Source: Myrica gale
Lineage: Eukaryota; Streptophyta; Magnoliopsida; Fagales; Myricaceae
NCBI GenBank assembly: GCA_963930655.1
Contig: OZ005608.1
Span: forward strand, 21,911,271-21,975,270
Direction: 5' to 3'
Length of the DNA: 64,000 nucleotides
Shown piece by piece: positions 11,202-23,145 of the stretch. Within the stretch, counting starts at the first letter, position 1, and every line of letters starts with the position of its first letter. A program made the translations under genes and the position numbers. Below the pieces are notes generated by a model. That model ran no database searches, was not told where the DNA came from, and saw only the letters and a program-made list of their open reading frames with translations.

Positions 11202-13467
11202 TAAGTGTGGGCAAATATTCCGGTTCAAACTGAAATATTCATATTCAATACCGGTTCTGATTATTTGCAGTATCATAATCGGATCTCATGTTAAGAAAAC
11301 ACTGTAATTGAAAATTCCGGTGAAATTTTCGGTTTCGGTATATAATTTTTTGAAAACAATTCCAGGGTGGTTTTAAAAAATAAAATAAAGTAGTAACCTC
11401 GGTCGAAAACGACCCAGGTCACTTTAAAGTCTTAACCTAACAAAAGACAAGTCTTTCGAAAGTTCTAGACTTCCTGCCGTTCTAGCCCCCTTAACCCCCC
11501 AGCTCCTCTCTCTCTCTTTCTCGCAGCCGCAATAGTCTTGGTGGTGTTAAAGAAGATATATGAGTTGATGATTTGGGTTCGTTTCCTTGAGCTACCAATC
11601 GAGTACTATGATAGGGAATTCTTATTCATGTTAGGAGCGACCATCGGTAACTCAGGGGGGTATACGCAAGAAGGGAAAATGCGATGAGAGGTAAATTCGC
11701 AAGACTTTGTGTGGAGGTCGATTTCAACAAACTGCTTTATAGAAGGTTCTTTTTGTCTGTGATTCCAGGTCTAAAGGTAATCATATTCATATAGGTGGTT
11801 CTAATTAGTTTTGTGTTAGCTTCCGTCGCCTTGCAAGATCTAACGAAGACGTTTTCGTTGAAGAAATCCTACAACCACATGTAGCTGACTAGTTGTATTT
11901 CGGTGATGAAATACCCTATGTTCTGTAATTGATCTGGATTCTTGTGATTAGGGCTGCACAATGCCACCGGAAAATTTCGGTGGCACCGACACCGGGTTTT
12001 CGGTACCCAGCCTAACCGGTGTCGGTGTAGGTTTATCTTTTTGAAAAAACTGGGATCAATCGAGATTTTTTTTTAAGTTTTTAAGTTTTTTTAGTTTAGT
12101 TTCTACTCAATAGTTTAAACTTTAGTTTCACCTCAATTCTAGAAGCATGACAAGGTCTACTCAATAGTTTAGTTTCACCTGAATATTTGAGATTTGTTGT
12201 TGGTTTTGTCTAATCAAATACTTACATTCAAGTTACCAAAAAGCTTGCTAGGTGAATGAACTAGTTATTTAGAATTTTGGTAGAAAAAATTACAAATTTA
12301 TTGTATTTAGAAGGGTATATATGAAGGCATTGGAATCATAATTAAAGAGTTTAATGACAAACTTTGGTAAGTACATCACATAATATAAGTCAAGAGGTCG
12401 AGATTCTACTATGAAAAATTTTAAATCAATGTATGAGTTTAAGAGTTTTTATGAAATTTTAACAAATTGTCTAAATTTCTAAAATTGACAAATCACTATT
12501 AAATTTATACCATGCTTGCAAAATCAGTCACTCAATTGCATTTTAGTTCAAATTTCTAATACATTTTAGTTCAAAAATTCAGATAGAGTCATCACGTTTG
12601 ACCAGTGTTTGACAGGCGCTCGAGCGCCCTTTGAAAAAATTCAGACATAGTCTTCACGTTTGACTAGCGTTTGACAAGCGCTCGAGCGCTCAGTGCAAAT
12701 TTCAGACAGAAACATAAACGTTTGACACGGGCTCGAGAGCCTTCAAAAATTGCTGAATTTTTGGATTTTCCTTGTGAAACCGAGGGAAACCCTACTAGGT
12801 TTTGTACATGTTTTAAAATTGTTATTGATTTGTTAATTAGAGGAAAAACACATATTCTCTCCTTCAAGTGTTGTTAGGGTCTAAACTGGATTTTTCAAAA
12901 GATAATAGTTTCTACTTATAGTGACGTCTCTATTACTTTGGACTTTAAATTTTTATCTTATCTTTTAAGATGATCTTTAATTTTATTGATTTTGGAATTT
13001 GGATTTCATTAGTTTAGATTTTATTGATATGTGATTAATAGACCAAAAGAAAAAAAAATACATTGGGCCAAGTGCGTAAAATGCTAAAAAGATAGTTCAA
13101 TATGAATGTAGGATAACCGGAAACCGCCACCGCTAAACCGCCACCATTGAAGGTCGGTTTTTGCCCTTAACGGTGTGGGTGTAGGGGGCAATTTTTTCAA
13201 AACCGGCCTACCCAGTGTAGGTGCCGGTTTTGGCCAAAACTGACACCTACACCGGGGTTATGCAGCCCTACCTGTAATTGATCTGCTATTGATTTTCAGC
13301 CACGTCAGTGTTTATTTTATTTTGGCTGTGTTTTGGAACCGAAAATTCCGGATTCTGGTTCCGAAAATTCCGGTATAAATCAGAATGGAATCATGATGAA
13401 AAATATGGTTCCAGTGAGTACCAAAACTGGAACAAGAATGATCTATCCGTTTCGGTGTCCACCCTTA
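11202..13467. mobile_element. hAT-type element containing a second hAT element
   Basis: This 2,266-bp element has short terminal inverted repeats (TAAGTGTGGGCA at the left, TAAGGGTGGACA as the complement of the right end). It is flanked by an 8-bp target duplication with one mismatch, CGACGAAC at 11194-11201 and CGACGGAC at 13468-13475. Subterminal CCGGT/ATTCCGG motifs recur at both ends. An 8-bp duplication with TAGGG-like ends indicates the hAT superfamily. It encodes no transposase. More than half of it is the nested element at 11949-13270. Confidence 0.75.
11949..13270. mobile_element. Nested hAT-type element, copy A
   Basis: This 1,322-bp element starts TAGGGCTGCACAATGCC and ends with the inverted TGCAGCCCTA. 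The flanks are CTTGTGAT (11941-11948) and CCTGTAAT (13271-13278), a decayed 8-bp duplication with 6 of 8 matches. Both ends are packed with CCGGTG and CACCGG motifs. A run at about 12600-12740 repeats GTTTGACAAGCGCTCGAGCGC-like units with a palindromic core. It is closely related to the element at 19219-21015. No transposase is present. Confidence 0.78.
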
Positions 13468-13475
13468 CGACGGAC

Positions 13476-14310
13476 CACTAATCGCGATTAAAAAAAGAAT
13501 AAAAACAGGGTTAAAGATTGAGTTTTAACATCGTCAATAAAAAAGGATTGTGAGGATGAGGAAAGTCTGAAGCAGGGCTTGTCATCTTATTGTTACAGCT
13601 TTAATTTGAGTAGCAACAGCGCGCCTCAAAGTGACATATATTTAATCTAATTAACCCTAATCTTGAAATTATATATAAAAAAAGAAAAGAAAATCCCGTA
13701 GGTTTTGGAGAGCATATATGATCTTCAGATGCGTATTATATTTTACAAGGAGTAAGCTGCATAACTAAAGTGCCCTATCACGTGCGCAGTGCGCACCCCG
13801 AATGTCAGTCCAATTAATCTTGTGTACTGGTAATTTATCCGAGGGGGAGGGGGGAACTTAAATTACTCATATAAGCAAACATAATGCGCCTGGAATTCAA
13901 TTCCCATATCCCAGCAGCTAGCCATTTAATTACTCAGATAAAATACTCTATACACTTAAAATATTTAGGAAACAATAATTCATTAATAATTCAACAATGT
14001 AACGACATTTGGGACTACGAACGGACCACATGCACCAGTTGAACCCATGTGATTTAATATATATTGTGGATACTTTTGCTATCTCCCACCATATAAATAA
14101 GATGAGGTCGTCAGTACACGACAATTTTGCTATGATAATTAAAGCAAGAAAAAGTAATTAAATTTCATGGGGAATCTTTTGTTTTTTTGGGGGGGTGGGG
14201 GATCCTTTCCCCAGACCTACCCGGTTGACACGATATCTTTTGGAAAATGATTAAAGATTTTATTTATTATCGGCCGGAATAATTTTCAACCTGCAGAATT
14301 TTTCCTGCGA
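13476..14310. other. Upstream region of CslG gene 2
   Basis: Non-coding and AT-rich. It holds an additional TATAAATA at 14092-14099, farther upstream than expected for this gene, and probably the gene 2 promoter. Nothing else recognised. Confidence 0.35.
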
Positions 14311-14317
14311 AAAGAAG

Positions 14318-14324
14318 TATAAAT
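14318..14324 (+). promoter_or_regulatory. TATA box of CslG gene 2
   Basis: TATAAAT about 60 bp before the start codon at 14380, at a distance comparable to the paralogues. It overlaps the in-frame ATG at 14323, so a transcript starting downstream would exclude that ATG. This supports 14380 as the start codon. Confidence 0.5.
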
Positions 14325-14379
14325 GCATGACGGAGAACATTATCATTCCTGTAAATCCGCAGCACCTGAACATCAAACA

Positions 14380-17300
14380 ATGGAGGGTCTCAAAGCTTGC
14401 ACCACACATTCTCCTTCTCCTCTTCACACCTCTAAGCTCATACGCCGCACAGCTCTGAACCGCGTGTTTGCTTTAGTTTACGCTTGTGCCATTATAGGTC
14501 TGCTATATCGCCATGCACTCGAACTCAACAACTCCAGCACCTTAGCCACCTTTTTGCTCTCCCTCTCCATGTTCGTCGCCGATGTTGTATTTGCTTTCAT
14601 GTGGGCTACGGCTCAGTCTTTCCGCATGAAACCAATCCTCCGTGCGGAATTCCCTGAAAACCTAGAAAAGGTTATTACCAAAGCAAGTGATTTTCCTGCA
14701 ATAGATGTGTTCATATGCACTGCGGATCCATATAAGGAACCTCCTATGGGCGTGGTGAACACGGCCTTATCGGTCATGGCTTATGACTATCCAACAGAGA
14801 AGATTTCAGTCTACATATCGGATGATGGGGGCTCGCAGCTGACTCTCTTCGCTTTCATGGAGGCTGCGAAGTTTGCAACCCACTGGTTACCCTTCTGTAG
14901 GAAGAAGAATGTAGTTGAGAGGAGCCCGGACGTGTTTTTTGCATCAGATCAGCCTTTATGCTCTGAAACTGAAGAGATTAAGGTACATATTTAGTAAGAC
15001 CTTCTTCTTACATACGTTTCTGAAGTTTGTTTCTTTTACTATTAAGAGGGTTGATATCCTATGATCAGATTAAGCATATTTTTAGTTTCTTCCAACACAG
15101 CCGATCGAGTACTGAAAATAGAGCACCTTTAAGCTTATTTCATTCTCTTGTTTAAGTGTTCTTGAAAAAAAGAAAGTAGTAAGTAGCAAAGAAAAGGTCC
15201 TCAGAAACTTTTGGAGAACGCTTTTTTACTTCCAAGCTTTTCCATGAAATTAACTCACAAATTCCACAAGCTTTGTACATAGATCCTTGCCTGTTCTTTT
15301 TCTTCTTTTAATTTGCCACGAGTAATGCAGACTGCTTTCTCACCCTCTAACCTTTCATTATTTCTGATGTTGATAAACATATAACTGAGACCTTTGAGGA
15401 TATGATTCCTTGCTAAATCCAAAGCTTACATCATCCCATGATCAGCTTTTCTTGGAAAGAATGTTGAAATATATATATATATATATGAGGAACAATCAAA
15501 ATATGGTTGTAGTAAATGAGGAACAATCAAAATTTTCAGTGATATTAATAAAATATAGATAAGGATAATCTGTAATTTTCTAAGTAGAGTAAATTAATAT
15601 ATAATTAGATAAATATAGATATAAAAAATATTCTCTATGGTAAAATTTACGGTACTTAAAATTTTATACGAATAATATTAAATAGTATGAAATATAATTT
15701 TTATGTCTATCTATATGAAATTAATGTAACGTGTAATTTATATAAGGAACGGTCAGTTTCTCTTAAACATAGGAATTAAGAGAGTCAAAGATTCCGGCTG
15801 CTCACAATCTTACTACGACAAAAGAAAAAGCAATAAATCAATAGAGACGAAGGATACCGATCGAATTTGGCACATATGACTGCAGAAAGAAGACAAATAT
15901 TTATCTGGCAACCTGTAGCAAAATGCAAGCTGGCATGATAACGTCGGAGTACAGTTTAAAATCCTCACGAATTGAAACTGTCAAAAGTTGTTGGCTGTCA
16001 TAATTAATTGGACTGCAACTAGTTTCATCAATCAGCAAGCATCCTCAGTTTTTGTATTTTTGAACTCAATTGCTGAACAGTATATTAGCCAAAAGTACGA
16101 CTATGTCTACATGATATGTATATATTCCAGTCAGTATCTTCACTATTTTCAGGATGTCATGTGGAATCAAGATTCACACGAGCACACCCAGAAACTATTG
16201 ATATTGTTGTAGAAAAAAACATCAAACTCTTAGCCTTCATAAATCCCTAGAGTCCTCTGCATGGTATCAAAAATTAGGGGCTATATATATATATATACAG
16301 AAATTAATGTTTCTCCAGTAACAAAAAAACTAATTAATTATATACGTTCCATGTATAGCCTACCCAATAAGAAAGGCCTTAATTACCCGACGATGAAGTT
16401 TAAATTTATAAAGAAAACGGGAGCTAGGGCTAATAGTTTGTGGTACTAATTAAACCATGTAATGCATAGAGCATGTACTATAGTATGAAGGCCAAGGTGG
16501 AGAATATCGTCCTGATCGGGAAGGTTGGGGACCATTACATCGAAAGTGAACAACAGCGTGAAGCTTTCAACAAATGGATAGATGGCTTTACACGTCCAGA
16601 TCATCCCACAGTGATTCAGGTTTGCATTTCCAATCCCATCAAATGCCTGTTGTTATACCTCAATCAAAATTGTGTCATAAGTTAATTGGCACACTCTTCG
16701 TCGAAAATAAAAGTTAAGACTGTAAGGAAATTAAATTGAGCCTCAGGTTTTGTTGGAGCGTAGCAAAGACAGAGACATTACAGACCATGGGATGCCAAAC
16801 CTCATCTATGTTTCAAGAGAAAAGAGCAGGGCTTCATTCCACCATTTCAAGGCAGGTGCACTCAATGTCCTGGTGAGCATCTCAAAACCATGTGCGCATT
16901 TACAAATACGGTCTATGTATATATGCTACCTCCCCCCCCCCCCCCCCCCGGCGGCTCGCTTTTATTTTTCATGTAATACCATTTTTATTTTCTAATGAAG
17001 CTGCGAGTATCGGCTATAATGACCAATGCACCGATTGTTTTGACCCAAGATTGTGACATGTACTCCAACGATCCTCAAACAGCTCGACGTGCTCTATGCT
17101 ATCTATTAGACCGTAAGATTCAGTCAAATTTAGGCTATATTCAGTTCCCTCAACGCTTTTATGGGCTCAACAAGAACGACATCTATGCGTGTGAGCTGAA
17201 GCGTTTGTTCCAAATAAATTCCATTGGAATGGACGGACTATCGGGTCCTAATTACGTCGGAACCGGATGCTTTTTCAATCGGCGGGTCTTCTTTGGAGGC

Positions 17301-18634
17301 CCATCCTCTTTCGTACCACCGGAGATGCCAGAACTGAGCCCCAGAGCCATCGTGGACAAGCCTATCCAGTCGCAACCAGTATTGGCCATGGCGCAACGTG
17401 TAGCTGGTTGCAGTTATGAGAAGGAGACAAAATGGGGCTCTAAGGTCAGCCTATTACTTGTCTAGATATCCTAGCGTCCAGCAACTTTTACTAGCATGAT
17501 ATGCAACTTATGATGATGGCTTAGTACACATACTTGGTTTATATCCCATTAGGATTTTTTTTAATGCCACTTATAATTAATTTTTTCAGTGATTTTTTTT
17601 TTCTTTTACTCCAAATGTTTAACAAGATTTAGTTGTGCAGATGGGCTTCAAATATGGGTCTCTAGTGGAGGACTTCCACACAGGTTATCGACTGAAGTGT
17701 GAAGGATGGAGGTCCATCTTTTGCAATCCTGACAGGGCAGCCTTTTACGGGGATTCACCAATAAACCTTGTTGATGTGCTAAATCAGAGCAAGCGATGGG
17801 CCATTGGCCTCCTTGAGGTTGGCTTTTCTAAATATAGTCCTACAACTTACGGAGCACAGGCCATGGGTCCTCTTATGGGTCTCGCTTATGCACATTATGC
17901 ATTCTGGCCCCTTTGGTCCATCCCAACAACCATATATGCCTTCCTGCCGCAGCTGGCTCTCCTCAATGGGATTTCAATTTTTCCTAGGGTATGTTACTTC
18001 AATTGCTACAAAATTTCACAAAATCAAATGGAGTATACTGCAAACTAATACTGAGATGGCCACATCCGAACTACTTTTATTTCAGGTGCTAGATCAATGG
18101 TTTCTTTTGTATGTTTTTCTTTTCCTCGGCGCTTACACACAGGATTTCTTGGACTTCTTCTTAGCTGGAGGAAGTGTGCAGAATTGGTGGAATGATCAAA
18201 GAATTTGGATGCTGAAGGGACTCTCTTGTTTCTTGTTTGGTTTAATTGAGTACTTAGCCAAGTCCCTAGGCATTTCCACACAGGGTTTCAACTTGACAAG
18301 CAAAGTAGTCGACGATGAGCAAAGCAAAAGATACGGACAAGGAATCTTTGAGTTTGGAGTAGCATCACCCATGTTTGTACCGCTAGCAGCGGCAGCAATA
18401 ATGAACTTGGTCTCCTTCTTGTGGGGGCTCATAGAGATTTTCAGAGGCAGAAATTGGGAAGGATTGTTTGGGCAGATGTTCATAGCGGGTTTTGTCACGG
18501 TGAACTGCTGGCCCGTCTACGACGCTATGTTCCTGAGGAGCGACAAAGGAAGGATGCACGCTAAGACTACTAAGATATCATCGTTTCTGGTTTGTGTCCT
18601 TTATATAGCAGCTTCTCTTACCTTAAGGAGCTGA
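14380..18634 (+). CDS. Cellulose synthase-like G protein 2 (739 aa, six exons)
   Basis: Membrane glycosyltransferase of family GT2, CslG clade. Exons: 14380-14982, 16470-16619, 16747-16872, 17001-17444, 17641-17988 and 18086-18634, all with GT-AG introns in phase 0. Two N-terminal helices lie at about residues 29-45 and 54-76. The catalytic motifs are present: DDGG at 148-151, DCD at 310-312, VED at 450-452 (in the place of the TED motif) and QSKRW at 490-494. Exon 6 adds the C-terminal membrane helices. The length fits the family (about 720-760). The start at 14380 (MEGLK) is preferred over the in-frame ATG at 14323 because the TATA box overlaps the latter. Known CslG-clade members in spinach and legumes transfer glucuronic acid to triterpenoid saponin aglycones in the ER; whether this one does is inference. 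It appears intact and is convergent with gene 3. Confidence 0.93.
16932..16949 (+). repeat. C18 homopolymer in intron 3 of CslG gene 2
   Basis: A run of 18 C residues, about 50 bp before the exon 4 acceptor. It is likely to vary in length and to cause sequencing slippage. Confidence 0.9.
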
Positions 18635-18975
18635 GATTGGGACTTTCCTTTAACGGTGTTTCTGTTTGCTTACTGGAAGTTCTTTAATAAGATGAAACTT
18701 TTGGTGTTTGAAATAACTAATTGACGGTGTGCAATATCAGTGGTCAATATATGGTTTGAAATGGATTCTTCGTTTTTGATCAATAGTGACTGCGGAGGCA
18801 ATTAATCTGTAGATTTGTTTTTCCAAATAATAATTGTTGAAATTAGAAAATTGACAAGAGAATGAAGTACACTTTGTATATTCCGAGATGTTATTAAAAT
18901 GTACAATGATTCATCCTTTTATAGGAGGAGAGACAGAATTATGAGAGGAGAGGGTAACCTATACAGGATAATAAC
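18635..18975. other. 3' flank of CslG gene 2
   Basis: Probable 3' untranslated region followed by AT-rich spacer, up to the start of a gypsy LTR at 18976. No gene seen. Confidence 0.4.
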
Positions 18976-21185
18976 TGATGATGTCAAGAATCACCACAAT
19001 GCTCGGAAGTCAAGTAATCCTGCAAGAATACTCAAGTCTCCGATGGCCAAGTTAGATCTTTAGGAAGGTGATGAGTATTCTGATAATAGAATTCAGCCTC
19101 GATCTAATAAAATGTAATGTCTTGCCTTTTATATGGGTTTAGGAACCCTACCTTTATTCGAACTCTAACTCTTAACTGAGTCATGGAGTTCTATCAGGAG
19201 AGAAAGAGGTCTCCTGAATCGAACTGCACAATGCCACCGGAAAATTCCGATGGCACCGGCACCGGGTTCCCAGTACCCGGCCTAACCGGTGCCAGTGTAA
19301 GTTTCATTTTTTTTAAACCGGAATTTTTCACAATTCCCGGGTACCGGGAAACCGAGATTATTTTTTTGTTTTTTTAGTTTAGTTTCTACTCAATAGGTTA
19401 TTTTCACCTGAAGACGTAGTATTCTAGAAGCATGACAAGGTCTAGGGATTTTGTGGTGTCTTCACCACTAAGAGTTGCAACTCTATGTGTTCTTTTTTTT
19501 TCGCTTCAGGAAGAGGTAAAGAAAGGAGAGGGGGATGATATTTGATTGCTTCCTAGTGGGTTATGCTGTCATTACTTCCAGGATGACAGGCTTTGATTTC
19601 CCCTTTGGCTTATTCTTGTTCATTTGGTTGCGTGTAACCATGTAAGTTGCATTTGAAATTGTGCACTCTGTCTAACTCCTTCCCATTCATTTTCTTTCTC
19701 AGGTTTATGCAGCTCCACCAGGGTTTTCTTGTCCTGGCATTCCCACTCTACCGGTTGTTTGCATCTTCTTCAATTCATATAACTTTCCATAGGACCTATC
19801 GACCAAATCAAACAAAAGTCAAAATCAAACTTCACAAAGTAATACTGTAGACGAAAGCTAAGAAAACTTGAGCTAGGTAATTAACAGCCTTTCTAGGCCA
19901 TCAATGCAGTGGTATATATATGTATGCTTCAATTAAACATTGATGGAGATTTCCTATAATGTATAGGGTCCTTTCCCATCAATATTCCTTTCAAATTAAA
20001 GCTACAAATTTATTTAATATTAATTAAGTGTCATGTCCTCATTTCAAAAAGTGATTTCGTTTTTTTAAAATAAAAAGTACCCTACTTCTGAAATTTATTC
20101 CAAAACCTTACTTGTAAAAGTATAAAACTGAGGAAGTGATTCCGATTTTCACATTGAACACTATAAGCGATCTTGCATTTTAATCAATAGCATCAAATAA
20201 TTGGTATTTCATTCTCTTAGAGCAGCTTTTACACAAGAGGTTGACGTTTGGCACAAGCTTGACCATCCTAATGTAACAAAGGTGTTAGTACATTTTTGTA
20301 TTGGCAAAATTTTGTGTCAGAAATTCTTGACCCGCGTTTGACAAGCGCTCGAGCGCCCTTGGAAAAAATTCAGACAGAGTCATCACGTTTGACTAGAGTT
20401 TGACAAGCGCTTGAGGGCTCAATTAAAATTTCAGACAGAAACGTAAGTGTTCGATGAGCGTTTAACGAGCGCTCGAGCTACTTTCAACGAATTTCAAAAA
20501 TTGCTGAATTTTTTTTATTTTCCTTGTGAAACCAAGGGAAACCCTACTAGGTTTTGAACATGTTTTAAAATTTATTATTGATTTGTTAATTAGAGGGAAA
20601 ACACATATTCTCCCCTCTAAGTGTTTTTAGGGTCTAAACTAGATTTTTCAAAAGGTAATAGTTTCTACTTACAGTTACGTCTCTATTACTTTGGACTTTA
20701 AATTCACATCTTATTTTTTAAGATGATCTTTAATTTTATTGATTTTGGAATTTGGATTTCATTAGTTTAGATTTTATTGATATGTGATTAATGGACCAAA
20801 AGAAAAAAGAAAAAAAATACAATGGGCCAAGTACGTAAAATGCTAAAAAAATAACTCAATATGAATGTAGGATAACCGCAAACCGCCACCGCTAAGGGCC
20901 AATTTTTTCCCTTAGCGGTGTAGGTGTGGGTGGTAATTATTTAAAAACCAGCCTACCCGGTATAGGTACCGGTTTTGGCCAAAACCGGCACCTACACCGG
21001 GGTTGTGCAGCCCTACTCCTGAATATATATGATCTTTATCCTTTTCGATTATGTAGGTACTCAATTAGGAGTCTAAAACCTCCAGGACTCCTAGCGGGAG
21101 ATGGAGTGATCAGACGAATACGCTGGCAACTGGCCAGACCAGGGGTGGACAGGTCTGATAGGGTCTGGTATTTTATGACTCATCA
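18976..21185 (-). repeat. Gypsy LTR interrupted by a hAT element
   Basis: It starts TGATGATGTCAAG and ends GACTCATCA, the TG...CA form expected of an LTR. With the hAT element and one target copy removed, it is about 405 bp. That agrees with the 397-bp LTR at 31112-31508, with which it shares GTCAAGAATCACCACAATGC and other blocks. Confidence 0.75.
19219..21015. mobile_element. hAT-type element, copy B, inside the gypsy LTR
   Basis: This 1,797-bp element is flanked by a perfect 8-bp duplication, CTCCTGAA at 19211-19218 and 21016-21023. The right end is the inverted TAGGGCTGCACAA; the left end has mutated to TCGAACTGCACAA. The outer ends match copy A at 11949-13270, as does a long interior block of about 700 bp (20330-21010 against 12590-13265). 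That block includes the GCGCTCGAGCGC-containing repeats. The middle-left portion (about 19440-20330) is largely specific to this copy. No transposase is encoded. Confidence 0.85.
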
Positions 21186-21279
21186 GTAGTCCCCCCTTTT
21201 CAACCTCAACAAACTGAGTAGGGAGGAGGTTTGAACGCTGTCAGGCTAATTGGATTAAAAATTGCTTAGGGTATTTGGA

Positions 21280-21550
21280 GGAGTTCGAATGCTGCTGAGA
21301 TCTAGTCCCGAGCAGAATTTTCGAATAAGTTCGATAAATGCTGAGATTTAGTACCAAGCAGGGTATTCTGGAGAAGTTCGATCGCTGCTGAGATCTAGTC
21401 CTGAGCAGGATACTCTGGAGAAGTTTGACCGCTGTTGAGATCTAGTCCCGCGCAGGGTGCTCGGAGAAGTTCGACCGCTGCTGAGATCTAGTCCCAAGCA
21501 AGGTGCTCCGGAGAAGTTCGATCGCTGCTGAGATCTAGTCTCGAGTGGGG
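21280..21550. repeat. Minisatellite next to the gypsy LTR
   Basis: About five imperfect units of roughly 55-60 bp, each containing GAAGTTCGA, GCTGCTGAGATCTAGTC and GAGCAGG. The same unit appears once at about 30120-30180 in the second, related LTR element. It therefore belongs to the retrotransposon family and is not a local expansion of host DNA. Confidence 0.8.
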
Positions 21551-21699
21551 TGCCTTAGTACTGTAACACTTTACACTTCATCAAGCTAGTCAAGGGGAAA
21601 AACAAACTGTCTTTATATCAAATAAAACTAGAAATAGTAATGTCAATTATCACAAATAAGATAAGTGATGTGTGTCCCGCATTTTCTACTGGTAGTATT

Positions 21700-23145
21700 T
21701 GAGCAGCATCTAGGGATGGCTGATAATTGTGATTCCTCATGCTTATCGTTTTCAGACCCTGTCTTCCCCGACCTATGCTAAAAGGTTCAACATCAGAGAC
21801 CACACTATCGGTGTGATTGACCATTTGGTAGGTGACAGATCTGTCGTGGCCTTTCATTGCTGAGTAATAACAATTCCGAGCAACCTTCTGGTCTCCCATG
21901 ACCACACTCGTTCCCTGAGAGGTGTGGAAATTTATCGTGAGGTGGTAAACAGAGGAGATGATATGGAGAGCGACTAGGTTGGTCCTGCCAATGATGACAT
22001 TGTAGGATGAGGGCGCGTTCACCATCAGGAAGTTAATCAATGTTATAACTAACATGAGATGATTTCCCATAATGGGGGGGAGCTTTACCGACCCCATTGG
22101 GTTAACTTTGTGGCCATCAAAACCGAACAACTCTGTAGGGGACGGAAAGAGCAGAGAATACTCCAATCCTAATTGTGCATAAGCATTGGAAAATAAAATA
22201 TCAGCGGAGCTAGCATTGTCCACCAAGACCCTTTTGACAACAAAGTTAGCGATCAAGACCTCAATGACGATGACATCATCGTGCGGTTGTATCACCCCCA
22301 CAACATCAACCTCGATAAAGGCGATAGGTACTTCTATTGTTCGAGATTTCTTCCAGGGCTGCTCGGGAAGGAACATCTGCTGGTGTTGAGCTTTGCGAAT
22401 GTAGCTCTTCTGTGCTTGCTTGGGCTCGCAATGTTGTGTCCATCCATTATTGTTCCTACTAAACTCGAGGAGGTGGGAGAGGTAGGTTGCGTTGATCCGC
22501 TGGGCTATTAACCACTGGTTGATGCTCCCATCGTGGACTCCTTTCATGGCCTCTAGGTCGACCCAACCTAAACGAGGAGCACCGTGCTCCAAGATGAAAC
22601 AACAGAGTTTCCCCTCCGGCAGCAAATATTCTATCTATTTTTTCAACTCCCAACAATCATTGGATGTATGACCACGGTCTTTGTGAAATTCGCAGTACTT
22701 TCCACGATCTCTCTGTTCTAGATGTCCATGGAGTTTTTTGGGTCATTTCACGCTCGGGTCATGCTTGATCTGCATGAGTATTTCTGTGGGGGTTATGCTA
22801 AGGGCAGTGAACACAGACACTTCCCTATTCTCTCATCCTAGCCAAGGATCAAACCTAGGAGGATCCCTGGTCGACTGTCGATGTTGATCCCTGGAACGTG
22901 AACGGTCATGCTTCTGATCTCGCTTCTCAGGCCCGGGCTACTCGGGAAGAGGGTGGCCAACCCGAGTAGTGAACATGTCCCTAGGCTTTAGACCGGTGGT
23001 CAGGGCCACGAGTTTGGTCTTGTTGGTAGCGCCCGAGATGGTGACAGTTTCACGGTTAAACCAGGCTAGGTAGGCACGTAAACTTTCTTTGGGCGCCTGC
23101 TTAATGCTGAAGAGGTAGAAAGATGGTCGCTTCAGCCTTCTATTT
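21700..23145 (-). pseudogene. Degraded gypsy gag-protease
   Basis: The minus-strand reading includes gag-like segments (ESLRAYLAWFNRE; GHTSNDCWELKK, which continues to a stop) and then an aspartic-protease segment, VLVDNASSADILF. Gypsy proteases normally read D-N/T-G-S-S here, so the Gly of the active-site triplet is replaced by Ala. Several in-frame stops interrupt gag. The protease segment continues through SYNVIIGR and GDQKVARNCY and then joins directly to LTR-proximal sequence, showing that the rest of pol is deleted. Confidence 0.8.

Larger units (their letters stand above)
18976..23145 (-). mobile_element. Truncated Ty3/gypsy retrotransposon (minus orientation)
   Basis: From left to right: an LTR (18976-21185, interrupted by a hAT element); a polypurine tract that reads AAAAGGGGGGACTA on the minus strand directly next to the LTR; a tandem-repeat region; and degraded gag-protease coding sequence. 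Reverse transcriptase, RNase H and integrase are missing, and the 5' LTR is not found to the right. The element is therefore a deletion derivative. Its LTR is related to that at 31112-31508. Confidence 0.75.

Noticed and set aside
14323..14379. Upstream in-frame ATG that would add 19 residues to CslG gene 2
   Set aside because: It overlaps the best TATA box, and the added residues have no counterpart in genes 1 and 3.
21280..21550. Regularly spaced repeats that could suggest a CRISPR-like array
   Set aside because: The units are contiguous and imperfect with no unique spacers, the organism is a plant, and the same unit occurs in a related LTR element.
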